A program made the translations under genes and the position numbers. From positions 372,001 to 436,000 of the forward strand of contig JAFEBX010000011.1 of NCBI GenBank assembly GCA_018242425.1: a stretch of DNA of 64,000 bases, read 5' to 3'. The DNA comes from Pseudomonadota bacterium (GTDB taxonomy: Bacteria > Pseudomonadota > Gammaproteobacteria > Xanthomonadales > Xanthomonadaceae). Shown piece after piece: positions 1 to 8,164 of the stretch (positions are counted from its first letter, which is position 1; every line of letters begins with the position of its first letter). The notes below the pieces were generated by a model, which saw only the letters and a program-made list of their open reading frames with translations, was not told where the DNA came from and made no database searches.

Positions 1-160
1 CCACCAGCTCGTCGCCGCAGACCGCGCTCCAATCCGCCGGATAGAACACCAGCACCACCGGCGCCCCGCGCAATTCCTGCAGGGACAGCGTCTGGTCGGG
101 CGTGGCGTGGAGGGTGAAATCCGGCGCGGGGACGCCTGCGGCGAGCAAGGCGTTGGGCAT
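1..160 (-). CDS. Peroxiredoxin (AhpC/TSA family), 3' part outside window
   Basis: N-terminal 53 codons of a thiol peroxidase that reduces hydroperoxides in the cytoplasm; the rest lies left of the window. The protein starts MPNALLAAGVPAPDFTL and carries the thioredoxin-fold strand VVLVFYPADWSAVC. This fits the peroxiredoxin active-site pattern P-x3-(T/S)-x2-C, here with Ser in place of the usual Thr and Cys as the peroxidatic residue. It lies downstream of the M56/BlaI genes on the same strand, but a strong hairpin (218-242) separates them. The subtype (BCP-like, AhpC-like) cannot be told from this fragment. Confidence 0.8.
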   Translation of the reverse strand, partial: MPNALLAAGVPAPDFTLHATPDQTLSLQELRGAPVVLVFYPADWSAVCGDELV

Positions 161-217
161 CGCTGTCACGACTTCGCTCCGGCATCGGTCGGAGCGAAGC
201 ATGCGCAGCGAGGTGTT

Positions 218-242
218 ATCCGGGCGTCAAACCCGCCCGGAT
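218..242 (-). terminator. Hairpin after the M56 gene
   Basis: Perfect 9-bp inverted repeat ATCCGGGCG / CGCCCGGAT with a 7-nt loop, just downstream of the M56 stop codon on the minus strand. There is no T-run, so it may be a weak or Rho-assisted terminator, or an mRNA 3'-end stabiliser. Confidence 0.55.
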
Positions 243-249
243 GATCCGG

Positions 250-2157
250 TCATTCGCGGGAAGGCGCCGGTTGCGCCAGTCCGTTCCGCACGGCCTCGTC
301 GATCAATGCGCGTACCTGTTTCTCGATGACGCGCGCCTGCTGGTCCATCTCCCTGCCCACGACGTCCATCTGCCTGCCGATGGCATCTATGGGCTTGGCG
401 GCAGCTTCCATCTCGCGGGCAAGCGCTTCCATCCTCGCGCTTTCGGCCTGCATGCTGTCCTGCCCGGCCTGCATCGCGATGGAATGACGCTCCATCTGCC
501 TGTTCAACGCATCCTGCTGTTCGGAGAGCTGTTGCATCTGACGATCCAGCGCATCGCGTCGCGCATCGCTCGCCTGCATCTGCTGCTGCGCCAGCGCGCG
601 CTGCCGCTCCGCCAACCCGCGCTGTTGTTCGGCCAGTTTCCGCATCTCGAGCGCTTCGCCACGCGCGGCCGGCATCTGCGCCGTTTTCGACTGCATGGCA
701 TCCATCCGCTTGTTGATCGCTTCGATTTCCTGCTGGTGCGGCGCCATCTGCGCCTGGAGGTCGTGGATCCTCGCCTGCTGCGGCTTCAGGGCAGCCCAGG
801 CCTGTTCCACGCGGGCAAGCGTTGCGGGATCGCGCACGACATAAGCCTTGCCGTTCCTGCTGAACCAGATGAAATCACCGGCAATGCCGCGGGTCGTGCG
901 ATCGATGTCACGGGAGTCGACCGAGTTGCCGATGAGCGACAAACTGCCATTGCGCTTGTGCACCAGCGCGAAGCCGTCCTGCTCGCCGCGGACGTGCGCA
1001 ATCGTCGGAGGTGGCGGGACCGGTGGCGTTGCGGGTGGCGCAGTGCGCGCGGGCACTGCCGGCAGACGCGGCGGCGCCGGGGCGGCAACGGGCGGAACGC
1101 TCTGGACGGAAGGTGGCTGCGGCGGGTTGCCGAGGCGCGCGTACGCCTGGAATGCGATGCCCAGTGCGACGATGCCGACCACCGGCACCAGGACTGCGCT
1201 GCCGACGAGGCGGCGTTCGGGACGAAGCAATTGCCTGATGCGGGACATGAGCTGACCTCCATGCGCGGCTTGCGCGGGTGTGAAGCTGGGGACGGGCGAC
1301 CGCGCGACGTTCATGCGATCGAGTTCGGAAAGTGCGAGGGCGAGGCGGCGCGGATCGCCGAGTTGTCGCGCGGCAAGATCGTCGGCGACCAGTTCGCGCT
1401 CGATGCGGATGCGTCGCGACAGCCACCACACCACCGGGTGATAGAACAGCAGCGCCTCGATCGCACCCTGCAACAGGTTGACCAGGTAATCGTGGCGACG
1501 GATGTGCGCGAGTTCGTGCGCGACCAGGGCTTCCAGCAAGGACGCCGGCATGTTGGCGGCGATGGCGGTGGGCAACAGCACCATCGGTTTCCACCAGCCC
1601 ACCGACAGCGGACTGTCGCCCCCTTCGATCATCCGCACCGCGACCCGGCGCCGCATCCCGAAACCTCGTGCGAGCGCATCCACGCAGTCCTGCCAGCGCA
1701 ACGCATCGGTGCATGCCGCACTCGTGCGCAAGCGCCGCACCCACCACAGGCCGGAAGCCATGCGCAGGGCGAACGCGATCGTGCCTGCCGCCCATACCGC
1801 GACGATCCACGAAAACACCGGATGCGCGTGGGATGGCAGCGACGCCAGCAACGGAATTCCGCTTTGCACCGAACCCGCGGAACCGGCAGCAACGAATGCC
1901 AGCGGGGTTGTCGGAATCGAAGCCGGGATGCTTGCGGCATGCAACTTCACGAACGTCAGCACCGGCGCCGCAACGCAGGCGAGCAACGCCACACAGGCGA
2001 CCGCGTAACGCACCTGTGGGCGCGCCGAACGCAAGGCCCGCAACGACATCCACGCCAACGCGCCGATCAGCGCGCCCTGCCAGAGGAAGTGCAGCAACGT
2101 GGCGGCCAGCAGCGGGACCAGTGCCGCGATCGCATCCGTGGAAACGAGGTCAGTCAT
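250..2157 (-). CDS. M56 family (BlaR1-like) membrane metalloprotease with coiled-coil tail
   Basis: Inner-membrane zinc protease of the BlaR1/MecR1 family (635 aa). Hydrophobic helices occupy about residues 14-45, 52-72 and 115-140. The zinc motif HELAH lies at 214-218, followed by ERELVADD (about 253-260), which supplies the third ligand. In this family the activated protease cleaves or inactivates the partner BlaI repressor. The region after about residue 310 is Pro/Ala-rich and then a long Gln/Met/Arg/Glu-rich helical repeat, with no penicillin-binding sensor domain (no SxxK/SxN/KTG set seen). The sensed signal is therefore probably not a beta-lactam. A GGAGG ribosome site precedes the ATG, and the start overlaps the end of blaI by 8 bp, indicating coupling. 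Confidence 0.85.
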   Translation of the reverse strand: MTDLVSTDAIAALVPLLAATLLHFLWQGALIGALAWMSLRALRSARPQVRYAVACVALLACVAAPVLTFVKLHAASIPASIPTTPLAFVAAGSAGSVQSGIPLLASLPSHAHPVFSWIVAVWAAGTIAFALRMASGLWWVRRLRTSAACTDALRWQDCVDALARGFGMRRRVAVRMIEGGDSPLSVGWWKPMVLLPTAIAANMPASLLEALVAHELAHIRRHDYLVNLLQGAIEALLFYHPVVWWLSRRIRIERELVADDLAARQLGDPRRLALALSELDRMNVARSPVPSFTPAQAAHGGQLMSRIRQLLRPERRLVGSAVLVPVVGIVALGIAFQAYARLGNPPQPPSVQSVPPVAAPAPPRLPAVPARTAPPATPPVPPPPTIAHVRGEQDGFALVHKRNGSLSLIGNSVDSRDIDRTTRGIAGDFIWFSRNGKAYVVRDPATLARVEQAWAALKPQQARIHDLQAQMAPHQQEIEAINKRMDAMQSKTAQMPAARGEALEMRKLAEQQRGLAERQRALAQQQMQASDARRDALDRQMQQLSEQQDALNRQMERHSIAMQAGQDSMQAESARMEALAREMEAAAKPIDAIGRQMDVVGREMDQQARVIEKQVRALIDEAVRNGLAQPAPSRE

Positions 2158-2539
2158 TGCGGGTTTCCTCCAGGAAGCGCTGGATTTCCTCGCGCTCGGC
2201 GTCGCTTACGCTGTCGCCGCGCAACGCCGCCATCACCAGGTCCCTGCCGGAACCGGCGAATGCCTTGTGGATGAAGTCGTCGAGCAGTTTCGTCTGCATC
2301 GAGCCCTGCTTCTGCGCGGCCGAATAGACGTGCGAACGCTGGCTTTCGTCGCGGTTGAGCAGCCCCTTGCCGTACATGATCTGCATCAACCGCAGCACAT
2401 TGGCGTAGCCGAGGTCCGGGCGCGCGCGCTGCTGCACCTCGTGCACCTGCTTCACCGAGGACGGACCGATCGCCCACAGCGTGCGCAACAACTCCAGTTC
2501 CGCCGGAGTGGGTTTGGGAAGACGCTTGCCATTGCCCAT
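2150..2539 (-). CDS. BlaI/MecI/CopY family transcriptional repressor
   Basis: A 129-aa winged-helix repressor of the Penicillinase_R family. The N-terminal half (PTPAELELLRTLWAIGPSSV, then VHEVQQ and YANVLRLMQIMYGKGLL) is the DNA-binding domain; the C-terminal part carries the dimerisation helices. It overlaps the downstream M56 protease gene, giving the usual repressor-protease two-gene unit in which the protease inactivates the repressor. A 20-bp palindrome (2594-2613) just upstream is the probable autoregulatory operator. The target regulon beyond its own operon is unknown. Confidence 0.9.
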   Translation of the reverse strand: MGNGKRLPKPTPAELELLRTLWAIGPSSVKQVHEVQQRARPDLGYANVLRLMQIMYGKGLLNRDESQRSHVYSAAQKQGSMQTKLLDDFIHKAFAGSGRDLVMAALRGDSVSDAEREEIQRFLEETRND

Positions 2540-2579
2540 CGTGGTGCCCGCCAGTTGCGATAACGGGCACGCTACCCCA

Positions 2580-2613
2580 TCTAGAACTCTTTGTCTAGAA
2601 AATTTTTTCTAGA
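2580..2613 (-). promoter_or_regulatory. Probable BlaI operator/promoter region
   Basis: A 20-bp near-perfect palindrome (2594-2613; 9-bp arms TCTAGAAAA/TTTTCTAGA around a 2-nt centre) sits 55 bp upstream of the BlaI start codon. A third TCTAGA hexamer lies at 2580-2585. A possible -35 (TAGACA, minus strand, 2592-2597) overlaps the palindrome, and a TAGCGT at 17-bp spacing could be the -10, so a bound repressor would block RNA polymerase. The motif differs from the classic TACA/TGTA BlaI box; assignment to BlaI rests on position. Confidence 0.6.
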
Positions 2614-2630
2614 TCCTGATGCCCCCACTC

Positions 2631-2646
2631 CCGCCCGTCCGGGCGG
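2631..2646 (-). terminator. Short hairpin after fumarase gene
   Basis: A 6-bp inverted repeat CCGCCC/GGGCGG with a 4-nt loop lies 13 bp past the fumarase stop. No T-run follows. It may end the fumarase transcript before the BlaI promoter region. Confidence 0.35.
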
Positions 2647-2658
2647 TGGTGTCGGGAG

Positions 2659-4218
2659 TCAGACGACGGCCATCGGGATCTTGCCGATCTTCGCCTGCCA
2701 TTCGCGCGGGCCGGTCTGGTGCACCGAGCTGCCGCGGCTGTCGACGGCGACGGTGACCGGCATGTCCTCGACTTCGAATTCGTAGATCGCTTCCATCCCG
2801 AGGTCTTCGAATGCCAGCACCCTGGCGGCCTTGATCGCCTTCGAGACGAGATAGGCCGAACCACCGACCGCCATCAGGTAGACCGCGCCGTTGTCGCGGA
2901 TGGCGTCGATCGCGGCGGGACCGCGCTCGGCCTTCCCGACCATGCCAATCAAACCGGTCTGCTCCAGCATCTGTCGGGTGAACTTGTCCATGCGCGTGGC
3001 TGTGGTGGGACCGGCGGGGCCGACGACTTCATCGCGCACCGGATCGACCGGGCCGACGTAGTAGATGAAGCGGCCCTTGAGATCCACCGGAAGTTTCTCG
3101 CCCTTGTTGAGCATGTCGACCATGCGCTTGTGCGCGGCATCGCGACCGGTCAGCAGCTTGCCGTTGAGCAGCAGCGTCTCGCCCGGCTGCCACGATGCGA
3201 TTTCTTCTTTCGTCACCGTGTCGAGATTCACCTTGCGGCCCTTGCTGGCGTCGTAGGCGATCTGCGGCCAGTCGGAGAACGACGGCGGATCGAGCGTGAC
3301 CGCGCCGCTGCCATCCAGCACGAAATGCGCGTGGCGCGTCGCGGCACAGTTCGGGATCATCGCCACCGGAAGATTGGCGGCGTGGGTCGGGTAATCCTTG
3401 ACCTTGACGTCGAGCACGGTGGTCAGGCCACCCAGTCCCTGCGCGCCGATGCCGAGCGCGTTGACCTTCTCGTACAACTCGAGGCGCAATTCCTCGGCGC
3501 GATTCGAGGCGCCACGCGCCTGCAGGTCGGTGATGTCGATCGGCTCCATCAACGATTCCTTGGCCAGCAGCATCGCCTTCTCGGCGGTGCCGCCGATGCC
3601 GATGCCGAGCATGCCGGGGGGGCACCAGCCGGCGCCCATGGTCGGCACCGTCTTCAGCACCCAGTCGACGATCGAGTCGGAGGGATTGAGCATCGCGAAC
3701 TTCGACTTCGCCTCGGAACCGCCGCCCTTGGCCGCGACGATCACTTCCACCGTATTGCCGGGCACGACGCTGACGTTCACTACCGCCGGCGTGTTGTCGC
3801 CGGTGTTGCGACGCTTGCCGGCAGGATCAGCCAGCACCGATGCGCGCAACTTGTTTTCTGGATCGTTGTAGGCGCGGCGCACGCCTTCGTTGGCCATGTC
3901 CTCGACGCCCATGGTGGCGTCGTCCCAGCGCACGCCCATGCCGATCTTCAGGAACACGGTGACGATGCCGGTGTCCTGGCAGATCGGGCGGTGTCCTTCG
4001 TAGCACATGCGCGAGTTGACCAGGATCTGCGCCATCGCATCCTTGGCCGCGACCGACTCCTCGCGCTCGTAGGCAGCGGTGAGGTTGCGGATGTAATCGG
4101 CTGGATGGAAATAGCTGATGTACTGCAGGGCGTCGGCGACGGACTGGATCAGGTCGGCCTGGCGAATGGAGACGGAACCCGAGGATGGGGACGACGACGG
4201 TGCGGTGGGAGCGCTCAC
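2659..4218 (-). CDS. Fumarate hydratase, class I (iron-sulfur)
   Basis: Oxygen-sensitive [4Fe-4S] fumarase that interconverts fumarate and malate in the TCA cycle (cytoplasm; about 519 aa). The three cluster cysteines are visible in HRPICQDTG (C80), GAGWCPPG (C199) and IPNCAATRHAHF (C291). The C-terminal swivel domain ends with a DSRGSSVHQ-type motif. I chose the GTG at 4218 (protein MSAPTAPSSS...) because the upstream in-frame extension is Arg/Trp/Pro-rich, unlike the family, and runs into the divergent SRPBCC gene's leader. A conventional class II fumarase is not in this window. The gene is followed on the same strand by blaI but has its own hairpin end. Confidence 0.93.
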   Translation of the reverse strand: MSAPTAPSSSPSSGSVSIRQADLIQSVADALQYISYFHPADYIRNLTAAYEREESVAAKDAMAQILVNSRMCYEGHRPICQDTGIVTVFLKIGMGVRWDDATMGVEDMANEGVRRAYNDPENKLRASVLADPAGKRRNTGDNTPAVVNVSVVPGNTVEVIVAAKGGGSEAKSKFAMLNPSDSIVDWVLKTVPTMGAGWCPPGMLGIGIGGTAEKAMLLAKESLMEPIDITDLQARGASNRAEELRLELYEKVNALGIGAQGLGGLTTVLDVKVKDYPTHAANLPVAMIPNCAATRHAHFVLDGSGAVTLDPPSFSDWPQIAYDASKGRKVNLDTVTKEEIASWQPGETLLLNGKLLTGRDAAHKRMVDMLNKGEKLPVDLKGRFIYYVGPVDPVRDEVVGPAGPTTATRMDKFTRQMLEQTGLIGMVGKAERGPAAIDAIRDNGAVYLMAVGGSAYLVSKAIKAARVLAFEDLGMEAIYEFEVEDMPVTVAVDSRGSSVHQTGPREWQAKIGKIPMAVV

Positions 4219-4340
4219 GTGGTGGAATCGTGGTGGGAATCCCGCAATTTTAATCCATCCGGCATTGCAGGCCGGCCAACCCCCGCCCCGGCATGCCATG
4301 ATCGGCGCACATTCCAGCGGGCCAGGCCCGGGAGCGCATC

Positions 4341-4874
4341 ATGTTCAAGAAGATCCTGATCGTCCTCGTGGTGGCGATCGCTGCCTTCCTCGGCTATGCC
4401 GCCACCCGCCCCGATACATTCGAAGTCAGCCGCAGCGCCGTGATCAAGGCGCCGCCGCAGCATGTCTTCGACATCGTCAACGATTTCCACAACTTCCCGC
4501 AGTGGTCGCCGTGGCAGCACCTCGACCCGAAGATGCAGGCCACGTATTCGGGCCCGCAAAACGGCGTCGGCGCCAGCTATGCGTGGTCGGGCAATGACAA
4601 GGCCGGCCAGGGTTCGATGAAGATCACCGACGCGCAGGCACCGGCGAAGATCGCCATGCAACTCGATTTCATCAAGCCGTTCGCCAGCACCAATACCGTG
4701 GATTTCGCTTTCGGACCGGAAGCCGACGGCACCCGGGTGACTTGGACGATGCGAGGCAGCAGCCCGTTCGGGATGAAGGTGATGAGTGTGTTCATGTCGA
4801 TGGACAAGATGATCGGTCCCGATTTCGAACACGGGCTGGCCAACCTCAAGACCGTCGCGGAGACATCGCACTGA
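4341..4874 (+). CDS. SRPBCC (START-like) family protein with N-terminal anchor
   Basis: A 177-aa protein with a single hydrophobic N-terminal helix (about residues 4-20, after MFKK). It is followed by a polyketide cyclase/SRPBCC fold: FEVSRSAVIKAPPQHVFDIV and the NFPQWSPWQHLDPKMQ segment typical of the family. It likely faces the periplasm and binds a hydrophobic ligand; the ligand is unknown. GGGAG lies 10 nt before the ATG. It is divergent from fumarase and 24 bp before the ABC exporter gene, so it may be co-transcribed with it. Confidence 0.75.
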   Translation: MFKKILIVLVVAIAAFLGYAATRPDTFEVSRSAVIKAPPQHVFDIVNDFHNFPQWSPWQHLDPKMQATYSGPQNGVGASYAWSGNDKAGQGSMKITDAQAPAKIAMQLDFIKPFASTNTVDFAFGPEADGTRVTWTMRGSSPFGMKVMSVFMSMDKMIGPDFEHGLANLKTVAETSH

Positions 4875-4898
4875 TGCGGTAACGGGCAGACTGTCGCG

Positions 4899-6752
4899 AT
4901 GCCGCCACCGCTGCCCACCCCCGACCTTTCCCTGCGCGAGCGCTTCCAGGCGCTGCGCAACCTGCCGCCGTTCCTGCGCGACGTCTGGGCCACGAGTCGC
5001 ACGCTGACCAGCGCCGACATCGGGCTGCGCCTGGTGCGCGCGGTGTCGCCGGTGGCGTTGCTCTACATCGGCAAGCTGATCATCGACGAGGCGGTGCGCC
5101 TGTCGCGCACCCCACTGCCCCACGATGTCCAGGCCGCATGGCAGTCCGGACTGCTCAACCACCTGGTCGGCCTGCTCGCGCTGGAACTGGCGATCGCGGT
5201 GCTGTCCGACCTGATGGGCCGCCTCGTCTCCTATGTCGACGGCGTGCTCTCCGATCTCTACACCAATCGCATCGGCGCGCGCCTGATGGAACACGCGGCC
5301 ACGCTCGACCTCGAGGACTTCGAGGACGCCGACCTCCAGGATCGCCTGCAGCGCGCGCGCATGCAGACGATGGGACGGATGAACCTGTTGTCCCAGCTGT
5401 TCGGGCAGGCGCAGGACTTCATCACCGTCGCGGCCTTCGCCGCCGGCCTCGTCGCCTATGCGCCGTGGCTGATGGCCATGCTGGCGCTCGCGCTGGTGCC
5501 GGCCTTCATCGGCGAATCGCACTTCAACACGCTCGGCTACCACCTCAACACGATGTGGACGCCGGAACGCCGCGAACTCGAATACCTCAAGCAGGTCGGG
5601 TCGAGCGTCGAGACCGCCAAGGAAGTGAAGATCTTCGATCTCAATCGCTTCCTGATCGAACGCTTCCGCACGCTGTCCGACAAGTTCACCGCCGCCAACC
5701 GCAAACTGGCGGCACGCCGCGCGGCCTGGGGCACGCTGCTGGCCGCACTCGGCAGCATCGCCTACTACGGCGCCTACGGTTACATCGCGTGGCGCACGGT
5801 GCGCGGCGATTTCACCATCGGCGACCTGACCTTCCTCTCCGCGAGTTTCCTGCGCCTGCGCAGCCTGCTGGAATCGTTGTTGTCGGGCTTCGCCCAGGTG
5901 GCGAACCAGGCGCTCTATCTCGACGACCTCTATTCCTTCTTCAAGATCGAACCGGAGATCACCAGCAAGCCCGGCGCAGCCATGGTGCCGCGACCAATCC
6001 GCAACGGCTTCGTGTTCGACAACGTCGGCTTCCGCTACGACGGCTCGGAACGCTGGGCCCTGCGCGGACTGTCGTTCGAACTCAAGGCCGGCGAAGTGCT
6101 GGCGCTGGTCGGCGAGAACGGCGCCGGCAAGACCACGCTGGTGAAGCTGCTGGCGCGACTCTACGATCCCGACGAAGGCCGCATCCTGCTCGATGGCATC
6201 GATCTCCGCGACTACGACCTCGACGATCTGCGCGCCAATATCGGCGTGATCTTCCAGGATTTCGTGCGCTACCACCTCACCGCCGGCGAGAACATCGGCG
6301 TCGGCCAGATCGATGCCCTGCATGACCGGGCGCGCATCGAACAGGCGGCGCAACGCGGCATGGCCGACGAAGTGGTCGCGGACCTTCCGCAGGGCTACGA
6401 CCAGCTGGTGGGCCGGCGCTGGAAGACCGGCGTCGAACTCAGCGGCGGGCAATGGCAGAAAATCGCGATCGCGCGCGCCTACATGCGCGATGCCCAGGTC
6501 GTCATCCTCGACGAACCGACCGCCGCGCTCGATGCCCGCGCCGAGTACGAAGTGTTCCGGCGCTTCAAGGAGCTCAGCGAGGAACGCACCGCGGTGCTGA
6601 TCTCCCATCGCTTCAGCAGCGTGCGCATGGCCGACCGCATCCTGGTGCTGGCCGACGGCAAGGTCGAGGCCCAGGGCAGCCACGAGGAGCTGATGGCCCA
6701 GGGCGGGCGCTACGCCGAATTGTTCGAATTGCAGGCCGCCGGCTACCGCTGA
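4899..6752 (+). CDS. ABC exporter, fused permease and ATPase
   Basis: A 617-aa half-transporter with an N-terminal membrane domain of about six helices (roughly residues 45-330) and a C-terminal nucleotide-binding domain. Visible ATPase motifs: Walker A GENGAGKTT (405-413), signature LSGGQ (514-518), Walker B VVILDEPTA (from 534) and the H-loop histidine (H570). It works as a homodimer or heterodimer to export a lipid, peptide or drug; the substrate cannot be read from the sequence. Transmembrane helices are less hydrophobic than in MsbA and no lipid-A flippase neighbours are present, so msbA is not assigned. The start follows a short 24-bp gap after the SRPBCC gene. Confidence 0.88.
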   Translation: MPPPLPTPDLSLRERFQALRNLPPFLRDVWATSRTLTSADIGLRLVRAVSPVALLYIGKLIIDEAVRLSRTPLPHDVQAAWQSGLLNHLVGLLALELAIAVLSDLMGRLVSYVDGVLSDLYTNRIGARLMEHAATLDLEDFEDADLQDRLQRARMQTMGRMNLLSQLFGQAQDFITVAAFAAGLVAYAPWLMAMLALALVPAFIGESHFNTLGYHLNTMWTPERRELEYLKQVGSSVETAKEVKIFDLNRFLIERFRTLSDKFTAANRKLAARRAAWGTLLAALGSIAYYGAYGYIAWRTVRGDFTIGDLTFLSASFLRLRSLLESLLSGFAQVANQALYLDDLYSFFKIEPEITSKPGAAMVPRPIRNGFVFDNVGFRYDGSERWALRGLSFELKAGEVLALVGENGAGKTTLVKLLARLYDPDEGRILLDGIDLRDYDLDDLRANIGVIFQDFVRYHLTAGENIGVGQIDALHDRARIEQAAQRGMADEVVADLPQGYDQLVGRRWKTGVELSGGQWQKIAIARAYMRDAQVVILDEPTAALDARAEYEVFRRFKELSEERTAVLISHRFSSVRMADRILVLADGKVEAQGSHEELMAQGGRYAELFELQAAGYR

Positions 6753-6808
6753 AAGCACCATCGAGCCGGGGGCATTAAAATGGGCGGATTGCCTTCGTTG
6801 TCGCCTGA

Positions 6809-7609
6809 ATGTCCAACCCGCCGCCCTATTTCACCGAAACCGTGCTCGAAGTCCATCACTGGACCGACGCCTATTTCAGCTTCACCACCACCCGCGATCC
6901 CGGCCTGCGTTTCGAGAACGGCCAGTTCGTGATGATCGGGCTGCAGGGCGAAGGCAAGCCGCTGGTGCGCGCCTATTCGGTCGCCAGCGCCAACTGGGCT
7001 GAGACGCTGCACTTCTTCAGCATCAAGGTGCAGGACGGCCCGCTGACCTCGAAACTGCAACACCTGAAAGTCGGCGACCCGCTGCTGGTCAGCCGCAAGC
7101 CGACCGGCACCCTGCTGATCAGCGACCTCAACCCCGGCCGCAATCTCTACCTGCTCGGCACCGGCACCGGCCTGGCACCGTGGCTGTCGGTGGCGCAGGA
7201 TCCCGATACCTACGAGCGCTTCGAACGCGTGATCGTCTGCCACGGCGTGCGCAGCGCCGCCGACCTCGCCTACCGCGAATTCTTCGAACGCGACCTGCCC
7301 AACCACGAACTGCTCGGCGACCTGGTGCGCGACAAGCTGCTGTACTTCCCTGCGGTGTCACGCGAAGCGTTCGAGTATCGCGGCCACGACCACCACGGCC
7401 GCATCACCGACATGCTCGCCGATGGCCGTATTGCGACCGCATTGGGCATCGACGCACTGGACCCCGCCCACGATCGCGCGATGATCTGCGGCAGCCCGGC
7501 GATGCTCGCCGATTTCCGCACCCTGCTCGATGCACGCGGCTTCAAGGTTTCGCCGAAGATCGGCCAGGCCGGCGACTACGTGTTCGAGCGCGCCTTCGTC
7601 GAAAAGTGA
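6809..7609 (+). CDS. fpr: Ferredoxin-NADP reductase
   Basis: FAD flavoprotein (266 aa) that transfers electrons between NADPH and ferredoxin or flavodoxin in the cytoplasm. It supports iron-sulfur biogenesis and oxidative-stress defence. FAD-binding RAYSVAS is at about 54-60, the NADP-binding glycine-rich loop GTGTGLAPWLSV at about 112-123, and CGSPAM in the nucleotide domain. The C-terminus YVFERAFVEK is typical of bacterial Fpr, whose terminal residues stack on FAD. The start is the first ATG after a 56-bp gap with no clear Shine-Dalgarno. It ends 4 bp before the convergent gene at 7614. Confidence 0.92.
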   Translation: MSNPPPYFTETVLEVHHWTDAYFSFTTTRDPGLRFENGQFVMIGLQGEGKPLVRAYSVASANWAETLHFFSIKVQDGPLTSKLQHLKVGDPLLVSRKPTGTLLISDLNPGRNLYLLGTGTGLAPWLSVAQDPDTYERFERVIVCHGVRSAADLAYREFFERDLPNHELLGDLVRDKLLYFPAVSREAFEYRGHDHHGRITDMLADGRIATALGIDALDPAHDRAMICGSPAMLADFRTLLDARGFKVSPKIGQAGDYVFERAFVEK

Positions 7610-7613
7610 CCCT

Positions 7614-8039
7614 TCAGGCGCCGCCAGCGCGGAGCCAATCGATCGCATCCTGCTCGCGCACGAACACGCGGGCGTCGATGCCGGCATCGCGCGCATAGAT
7701 CTCGCAAAACTCGATTTCATTGCGGCCATTCGGCTTGACGTGGGCAATGCGGGCCTTGTCCAGGCCGACGCCTTCCATCATCACCACCAGCTCCAGCCAA
7801 TCCCGCTCGAGCAGCGGCAGCCCGCGCAATTCATCCACCAGCAACACCTGCGTCAGGGCGCCGCCCTGCAACTCGCCAACGATCACGCGCCAGTAGGCGA
7901 TGGTGTTGGCATAGTTCTCGACGCCCTTCACCTGCAAACGCAACATGCCGGACGGGAATGATTTCCTGACAACGAGATCGTCCCGGGAGATCACCTCGAC
8001 GGCGTCCGCTGGGTTCACCTCGGCAATATTCGCGCTCAT
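7614..8039 (-). CDS. Hypothetical protein, possible SpoIIAA-like (STAS fold)
   Basis: A 141-aa soluble protein with no signal peptide. The pattern fits the SpoIIAA-like STAS fold: strand VLLVDELRGLP in the middle, and ARVFVREQDAIDWLRAG at the C-terminus, a type of ending common in that family. No catalytic residues are obvious. It is convergent with fpr and divergent from the M3 peptidase gene, so it is probably transcribed alone. Coding is supported by normal codon use and by both neighbours fitting tightly around it; the function is unknown. Confidence 0.7.
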   Translation of the reverse strand: MSANIAEVNPADAVEVISRDDLVVRKSFPSGMLRLQVKGVENYANTIAYWRVIVGELQGGALTQVLLVDELRGLPLLERDWLELVVMMEGVGLDKARIAHVKPNGRNEIEFCEIYARDAGIDARVFVREQDAIDWLRAGGA

Positions 8040-8164
8040 GGCGGGAGGTTACCGTCCGCCCCGAGGCGGATCAAGGCAGAAGCCACCCGTTCGCCCTGCG
8101 CGACGCCCCGGCCACGCCGGCTGCGCTAATCTGCATGTTTACCGCTCCACTCGGGAATCCGCCC

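Noticed and set aside
241..2274. Long plus-strand ORF (677 aa) opposite the M56/BlaI genes
   Set aside because: It is antisense to two well-supported genes, has Arg/His/Gln-rich composition and no family pattern; such shadows are common in high-GC DNA.
4215..6761. 848-aa minus-strand ORF across the SRPBCC and ABC exporter genes
   Set aside because: Antisense to two genes with clear motifs; composition is typical of a reverse-frame shadow.
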